A stretch of 64,000 nt of DNA, from contig NC_092312.1 of the NCBI RefSeq assembly GCF_036785885.1, forward strand, positions 20,416,001 to 20,480,000. Reading direction: 5' to 3'. The notes beneath the pieces are model-generated. The model worked only from the letters and a program-made list of their open reading frames with translations. It did not search any database and was not told the DNA's origin. Shown piece after piece: positions 58,220 through 64,000 of this stretch (the stretch's first letter is position 1; every line of letters begins with the position of its first letter). This stretch comes from Coffea arabica (taxonomy: Eukaryota; Streptophyta; Magnoliopsida; Gentianales; Rubiaceae). The translations under genes and the position numbers were made by a program.

Positions 58220-58765
58220 TTTGTATGTGTCCACATGTGTATACAATATCAATTTATAAAAGATAAATTCCAAAATAGAATATAATAAATAAATTAAAGA
58301 TCTTTTATTGGATGGCTCCTCCAATAAAAGATTTTGAACGATTTTTTCTTTTTATTTATTAGATTATGTGATAAAATAAATGGTGGGAGCGTAAATAATA
58401 AAAAAATGGAATGCAAATAACATTTTTCAAAAATTATCTAAATGCAGAAGTTCAGAAATAAAAAGAAAACCAACAAAACACCCAAACATGTGCCTTTGAC
58501 GTGCCAACATATTCTTCCCGGCACTGTTAAACCCCAAAAGGAGTTCCCAGTTAAAAGACCGGCCCCACCACGCTTCAGTCTCTCCCGTTCTTCACATTCA
58601 CCATTCCACCGCCGTCTTTCTTTGGTTTGCCTCAATATAAAGCATCTCGAAACCCTCACAACGCCTTTCTTTTTCCCTCCGCTTATTGTAGGGTTTCTCG
58701 TCTCCGCCTTTCTTCTCTCTCTCAGACACGCCCACACACATTACACGCGGTAGAGCAGAGAAGAG
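58220..58765. other. Upstream region of the importin gene
   Basis: The last 200 bases are pyrimidine-rich (CTTTCTTTTTCCCTCCG, TTCTTCTCTCTCTCAGACACG) as in many plant 5' UTRs of housekeeping genes. No TATA box is evident. No other gene. Confidence 0.55.
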
Positions 58766-61700
58766 ATGGCGCAGTCGCTGGAATTGCTGTTAATTCAATT
58801 CCTGATGCCTGACAATGACGCCAGAAGGCAAGCCGAGGACCAAATTAAGCGACTAGCCAAGGATCCCCAGGTTGTTCCAGCTCTCGTCCACCACCTCCGC
58901 ACTGCCAAGACCCCCAACGTCCGCCAGCTCGCCGCCGTCCTCCTCCGCAAGAAGATCACTGGTCACTGGGCTAAACTCTCGCCTCAACTCCGCCAACTCG
59001 TTAAGCAGTCCTTAATTGAAAGCATCACTGTGGAGCACAGGTTTTTTCCTTCAATTTATTTCAAAACTTAAAAAAAATTGTTTTTTTTTTCAATCACTGA
59101 TTTACTGGTTTTTGGTGTTCAATTCTGCTCGACTTTAGCAAGAATGATGCTTTATCGTTTACAGTGGTTTTTGTCTTCAATTTGGCAGTCCACTGGTGAG
59201 GAAAGCCAGCGCGAATGTGGTGAGCATTGTAGCCAAGTATGCAGTGCCAGCTGGAGAATGGCCGGATTTGTTGCCATTCTTGTTCCAGTGCAGTCAGAGC
59301 GCGCAAGAAGACCATAGAGAGGTGTGTTTGCTATTCTTGATCACTTCAAGAAGATTCTTTTACCACTGTTCTGTAAGATAATACTGTTTGTTCTCATGGA
59401 TTTTAAACCGTAAAAATAGAAGTTACACGAGGGTTCCTCCATTTGTCATGCACAGCTTGAGGGATTGCTTTATTTAATTCGAACATGCTGTTTATGTTGG
59501 AAATTTCTATCCTTTAATTTTCTAGACTGAATACTTTCGTGCTTGCCATGCTTTCTTTAGTCACCGTGGCTAAATGTAAAATGACTAAGCATTGGTTGCA
59601 TGCTTTTTTGGTGTTGCAAGGTTGCATTGATACTTTTCAGCTCCTTAACTGAAACAATCGGCAATTCATTTCGTCCATACTTTACAGACCTACAGTCTCT
59701 GCTACTCAAGTGCCTTCAAGATGAAACCAGTAACCGAGTCAGAGTTGCCGCCCTCAAGTATTGTTTATTTGCATTTGTCCATTGATAATTTTTTTGGGTC
59801 AAAATTTAGGAGATGGTGAAAATCTTACTTGTGTGATTGTTGCTTGATTCATATTAACAGGGCAGTTGGCTCATTCTTAGAGTTCACCCATGATCAGGCT
59901 GAAGTAGTAAGTGATGTTGCTCTTGCAATCTCCTATTTTATTGAGATTGCATAATTTGTTGTACATTAAACATTTGTCTCACATGACCAAATATTGACTG
60001 ATTGAGCATAAAAGACAAAGAAGGCAAACAAGTTGTGACAAGGCATTAGCGTACTCTCATTTACATATATATTGAAATTGTGAACAAATTCTGCAGATTG
60101 TGACATATGCTAATCTTATGGAATAGGTCTACAGATGTCAGTGAAACATTCTCAACTTTTTAGCCAGAACTGTCATGCTTATAAATCCATTCAGGAATTG
60201 ATTAACATTTATTTAAAGTCAATGAGAGCTTCCACTTATATCATGACTTCTTTATAGAGCTTCTGAATAAATCACGGCTTCTAGATTTACCTTTATACAA
60301 CAGGAGAAAGGTGGTAACTGGAAATCAAATTTGGTTAATTGCTGGTAGTTTTTGGTTAATTCACATCTGCTGGTAATTAACATTTATACCCTGGTTTATA
60401 TATATTGTTCCTTTTAGGTCAAGTTTCGAGATTTCATACCAAGCATTTTGAATGTGTCAAGACAATGCCTTGCAGCTGGTGAAGAGGACATAGCTGTAAT
60501 TGCATTTGAAATATTTGATGAGCTGATTGAATCTCCTGCACCACTTCTCGGGGAATCAGTGAAATCAATTGTACAGTTTTCACTTGAAGTCTGTTCAAGT
60601 CTGAATTTGGAATCAAATACACGCCACCAGGTTAGTTGTGGAAATTTGATCCCTGGAACAATGATGGCCTCTAATTGGTCATACAAGATAAGCTGAGTTT
60701 AGTTTTATTTATTTTTAGTTGCTTAGTAGTTCCAGTGTTTTGGGTGGTATTTGTTTGCTTATTCAATATGCTTTTCCTTTTCTTTTGATGGAGAAGCTGT
60801 TTCTGGCAAGCACCCATAGAAGATGTCTTTCTGGAACAGGTTTTTATTTTTGAAACTTTTAGGGCCAAGATACCATTTTTAAAAATTTTAATTTCTGGAA
60901 TTTCATTTTTTGAGGCAGATCTTGAAAAAGCTAAATTTATAGAAAGCCTGTCTTAAGGCTATTATCACCAGTCTAAGCAGTTGGCTTTCTTCTTTCTGAC
61001 TCGCTGCTTGCATTTTAAAATTTGAGTCTTGTTGCTTTTGTCAGGCTATTCAGATTATTTCATGGCTTGCGAAATATAAATCCAACTCACTCAAAAAGTA
61101 TAAACTGGTTACACCAATTCTGCAAGTTATGTGTCCTTTGCTTGCGGAATCCACTAACAGGGAAGAAGATGATGATCTTGCTCCAGATCGTGCTGCTGCA
61201 GAAGTGATTGATACCATGGCTATGAGCTTGTCTAAGTATGTTTTCCCGACTGTTTTTGAGTTCGCTTCTCTCAGTAGTCAAAGTGTCAATCCAAAGTTTC
61301 GGGAAGCTTCAGTAACTGCATTGGGTGTTATTTCTGAGGGATGTTTGGACTGGATGAAACAGAAGCTGGAACCTGTTCTTCATATAGTCCTGGGGGCTCT
61401 TAGAGATTCGGAACAAATGGTGAGGGGGGCTGCATCATTTGCATTAGGTCAATTTGCTGAGCATCTGCAGCCTGAGATAGTATCTCATTATGAAATTGTT
61501 CTTCCTTGCATCTTGAATGCCCTAGAGGATGTATCTGATGAGGTTAAGGTATATACTTATCAAGACGAAGACTAATTCCAATAATTTTGGTTCTGTGTAC
61601 CTAATAATTGTTCATTTCTATTAAGCAGGAAAAGTCCTACTATGCTTTAGCAGCGTTTTGTGAGGACATGGGTGAAGAAATTCTTCCTTTTTTGGACCCT

Positions 61701-64000
61701 TTGATGGGAAAGTTGCTTGGCGCCCTTCAGAATAGTCCACGTAATCTGCAAGAGACATGCATGGTAAGCATGCATTTTCAGTGCCGTAATGCATAATATT
61801 TACACAAATTTATAAAGTGATCTGTACTGATTTCCTCCTTGCCCGAATTAGTCTGCAATTGGTTCAGTTGCATCAGCTGCAGAGCAAGCCTTCATTCCTT
61901 ATGCTGAAAGGGTTCTAGAGTTGATGAAATTGTTTATGGTGCTAACAAATGATGAGGACCTCCGATCACGAGCAAGGGCTACTGAATTGGTTGGAATGAT
62001 TGCTATGTCTGTTGGGAGGACTAGAATGGAGCCAATTTTACCACCCTTTGTCGAAGCTGCTATTTCTGTAACTAAACAAATAACTTTTTTCTCATATTTT
62101 GGACTTTTGACGTTCCCTTGGCATCTCATATATTCTGTATGTGTCAGGGTTTTGGGTTGGAATTCAGTGAGCTTAGGGAGTACACTCACGGATTTTTCAG
62201 CAATATAGCAGAAATTTTAGATGAAGGTTTTTCGCAGGTATCCTTTGTGTTTTCAATATTACACCTTTTGTGTTACTTTAATACCAGTATGCTGATGCAT
62301 TTCTCGAAACAGTACCTTCCTCATGTTGTTCCTCTGGCATTTGCCTCCTGCAATCTTGATGATGGCTCTGCCGTGGATATCGCTGATTCAGAAGAGGATG
62401 AGAACATCAATAGTTTCGGAGGTGTATCATCAGATGACGAAGCACATGATGAACCAAGAGTTCGTAACATCAGCATAAGAACAGGTGTATTGGACGAAAA
62501 GGCAGCTGCAACTCAGGCCCTTGGCTTATATGCTCTGCATACAAAGAATTCCTATGCGCCGTATCCTTGAGCTTTTTCGTGGATCTAAAATTATAGACTG
62601 CCTCTGCAAGTAAAACATGAGTTGCTTATATGTTGGAATTCCTTGATTGATCTTAAGGTATTTGGAAGAATCTTTAAAGATCTTGGTGAAACATTCAAGC
62701 TATTTTCATGAGGATGTGCGGCTCCAGGCTATTATTGGTCTGAAATGTGAGTGCTGTATATGCATATCTTGGCTTGTGCTTTTGGAGGTCTATCTACTTG
62801 TTTGTTTTATTTTATTTTTATTTTCTAAAGTTGAGGTTGACTAGTTCTGTATACATGTGTGTAATATGATGAATTCTCCTGCATGATTTATCCAAATGCA
62901 TTTTTGAAACATTGTAAGATTTTCTTTTACGTCTTTGGAGGTAAACACATCTTGAGATATTATGCTTGAACCTTCTAAATTTAATAGAAGTCCCTCTTCA
63001 TTCTCTGTGCTTAAAAGGTGAATTGATGGGGTTATCGTTTCCTTCGTTGGAGATCCCACGTTGTCTGTCTTGTATCACATTTTTCTTTTATCTTCAGTGC
63101 CTTGTATTTTGATTGTAAGTTGTCTTAAAGCGTCATTTGGTCCTTATGAAAATAACTAAGAAAAGCTGATATTTACTTGTTTGTATTGGCAGATATTTTG
63201 ACAGCTGCACAAGCAGTTTTTCAAGCTCATAATGTGAGTAGGAATCAATCAATGACTCCCCGGGTGGAGTGCTCAATATTCGCATCTTTTGTTTTACACA
63301 TTTTTCAACTATCAATTAGCATCTTATTATAAAGTTCTTGTTGTTCTTCATATTTGTGTTATACTTGAGCCCTTTTTAATAATCTCTGTAATGATAAAAA
63401 AGATCTATCTTGTAATAAGGCTTCATTATTGCTTGTTGCAGGAAGGGATGTTAAAGATAAAAGAAGTCCTTGGTAAGCTGATTTTTGGCAATAACTTCTA
63501 TATGTAGAGTTTGATGATATATTCAACTAACTGAGAAATCTTACATTCTTTTTGCGAACAGACACAGTAATGAATATTTACATGAAAACAATGGTTGAAG
63601 ATGATGACAAGGAAGTTGTTGCTCAAGCCTGCATGAGTGTAGCTGACATCATAAAGGATTTTGGTTACTTGGCCATGGAGCCTTGTAAGGATGAATTTTG
63701 CTGGTTCCTCTGTTATGTCTTTGGTTGCTTTTTTTAAGAAAAAAAAATGTTTTAACACCTTCCCATGGCTCCTGTGTTTTGATTACAGATACACCTCTGC
63801 TTGTGGAGGCCACTTTGACATTGCTCCAAGAGCAGTCTGCTTGTCAACAGATGGAATCTGATAGTGATGATGATGATGATCCTGAACACGATGAAGTGCT
63901 CATGGATGCAGTTTCGGACCTCCTTCCTGCATTTGCAAAGGCCATGGGTTCTAATTTTGCTCCCATTTTTTCTAAGCTGTTTGAACCCTTGATGAAATTT
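58766..64000 (+). CDS. IMB4: Importin-4-like karyopherin beta (5' part; runs off the window)
   Basis: Fifteen exons join in phase: 58766-59040, 59189-59321, 59621-59757, 59861-59906, 60418-60630, 61045-61548, 61629-61763, 61852-62067, 62148-62237, 62313-62560, 62658-62746, 63193-63233, 63442-63472, 63562-63684, 63789-64000 (still open). They give 831 residues of an expected 1,050 or so. Importin-4 carries cargo such as histones and ribosomal proteins into the nucleus with Ran. The N-terminal importin-beta domain is clear (DNDARRQAEDQIKRLAKDP; LAAVLLRKKITGHWAKLSP). HEAT repeats follow (REASVTALGVISEGCLDWMK; QMVRGAASFALGQFAEHLQP). An acidic linker (DIADSEEDENINSFGGVSSD) is typical. A second acidic run, SDSDDDDDPEHDE, lies near the end. 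Start is the first ATG of exon 1. Exons 12 and 13 are only 41 and 31 bases. Confidence 0.93.

Overview
This is a 64 kb piece of a plant nuclear genome, almost certainly a eudicot. The genes are intron-rich with GT-AG introns, the intergenic DNA is AT-rich and full of MITEs, SINEs, Helitrons and an LTR element, and the proteins are plant families: PPR proteins, a 3-ketoacyl-CoA synthase, a legumin-like cupin, NUF2 and importin-4. I cannot name the species. Exon boundaries were worked out by hand from splice sites, reading phase and remembered homologues.

Layout. 2.55-10.04 kb (+): a ten-exon P-class PPR gene like Arabidopsis At1g10910. 11.26-12.63 kb (-): an intronless 3-ketoacyl-CoA synthase. 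14.2-23.6 kb: a segmental tandem duplication. Each unit carries an intronless 3-hydroxyisobutyrate-dehydrogenase-like gene (+), a SINE and the last exon of a cupin gene (-). Only the right unit has the whole cupin gene (21.9-23.6 kb); the left unit has an orphan exon. The left unit also holds a 1,957 bp Helitron, and the right unit preserves its exact empty site. 25.9-27.2 kb: a cluster of small DNA transposons. 30.21-35.47 kb (+): kinetochore gene NUF2, eleven exons, with an E2F-type site just upstream. 36.33-37.04 kb: a PIF/Harbinger-type element. 37.34-39.39 kb (+): an intronless PLS-DYW PPR gene. 40.6 kb: a LINE RNase H relic. 41.96-44.03 kb (-): a six-exon alkaline-ceramidase-like membrane protein.

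The right third is mostly mobile DNA. At 44.36-45.85 kb a Pack-MULE carries about 1 kb of an isoamylase-2 gene and is nested inside a MITE. At 47.86-53.09 kb a non-autonomous Ty1/copia element has three LTRs because a 1,449 bp segment was duplicated in tandem after insertion. At 53.46-55.94 kb there is a defective hAT element of the TTF-zinc-finger type. At 56.07-57.20 kb a TIR element carries an internally deleted GRAS (SCL23-like) gene fragment. Near 58.22 kb there is a Helitron 3' terminus. From 58.77 kb to the window end (+) runs the 5' part of an importin-4 gene (15 exons seen, gene continues).

The host genes are unrelated housekeeping or specialised genes, not a pathway cluster. The exception is the KCS / HIBADH-like pair, which seems to match a gene order I recall from Arabidopsis (At1g71160-At1g71180). 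I found no wholly new biological system. The most informative items are the Helitron with its paralogous empty site, the exon-versus-flank divergence pattern of the tandem genes, the two gene-capturing transposons, and the LTR with an array of CGGACGTCCG palindromes in its presumed promoter region.
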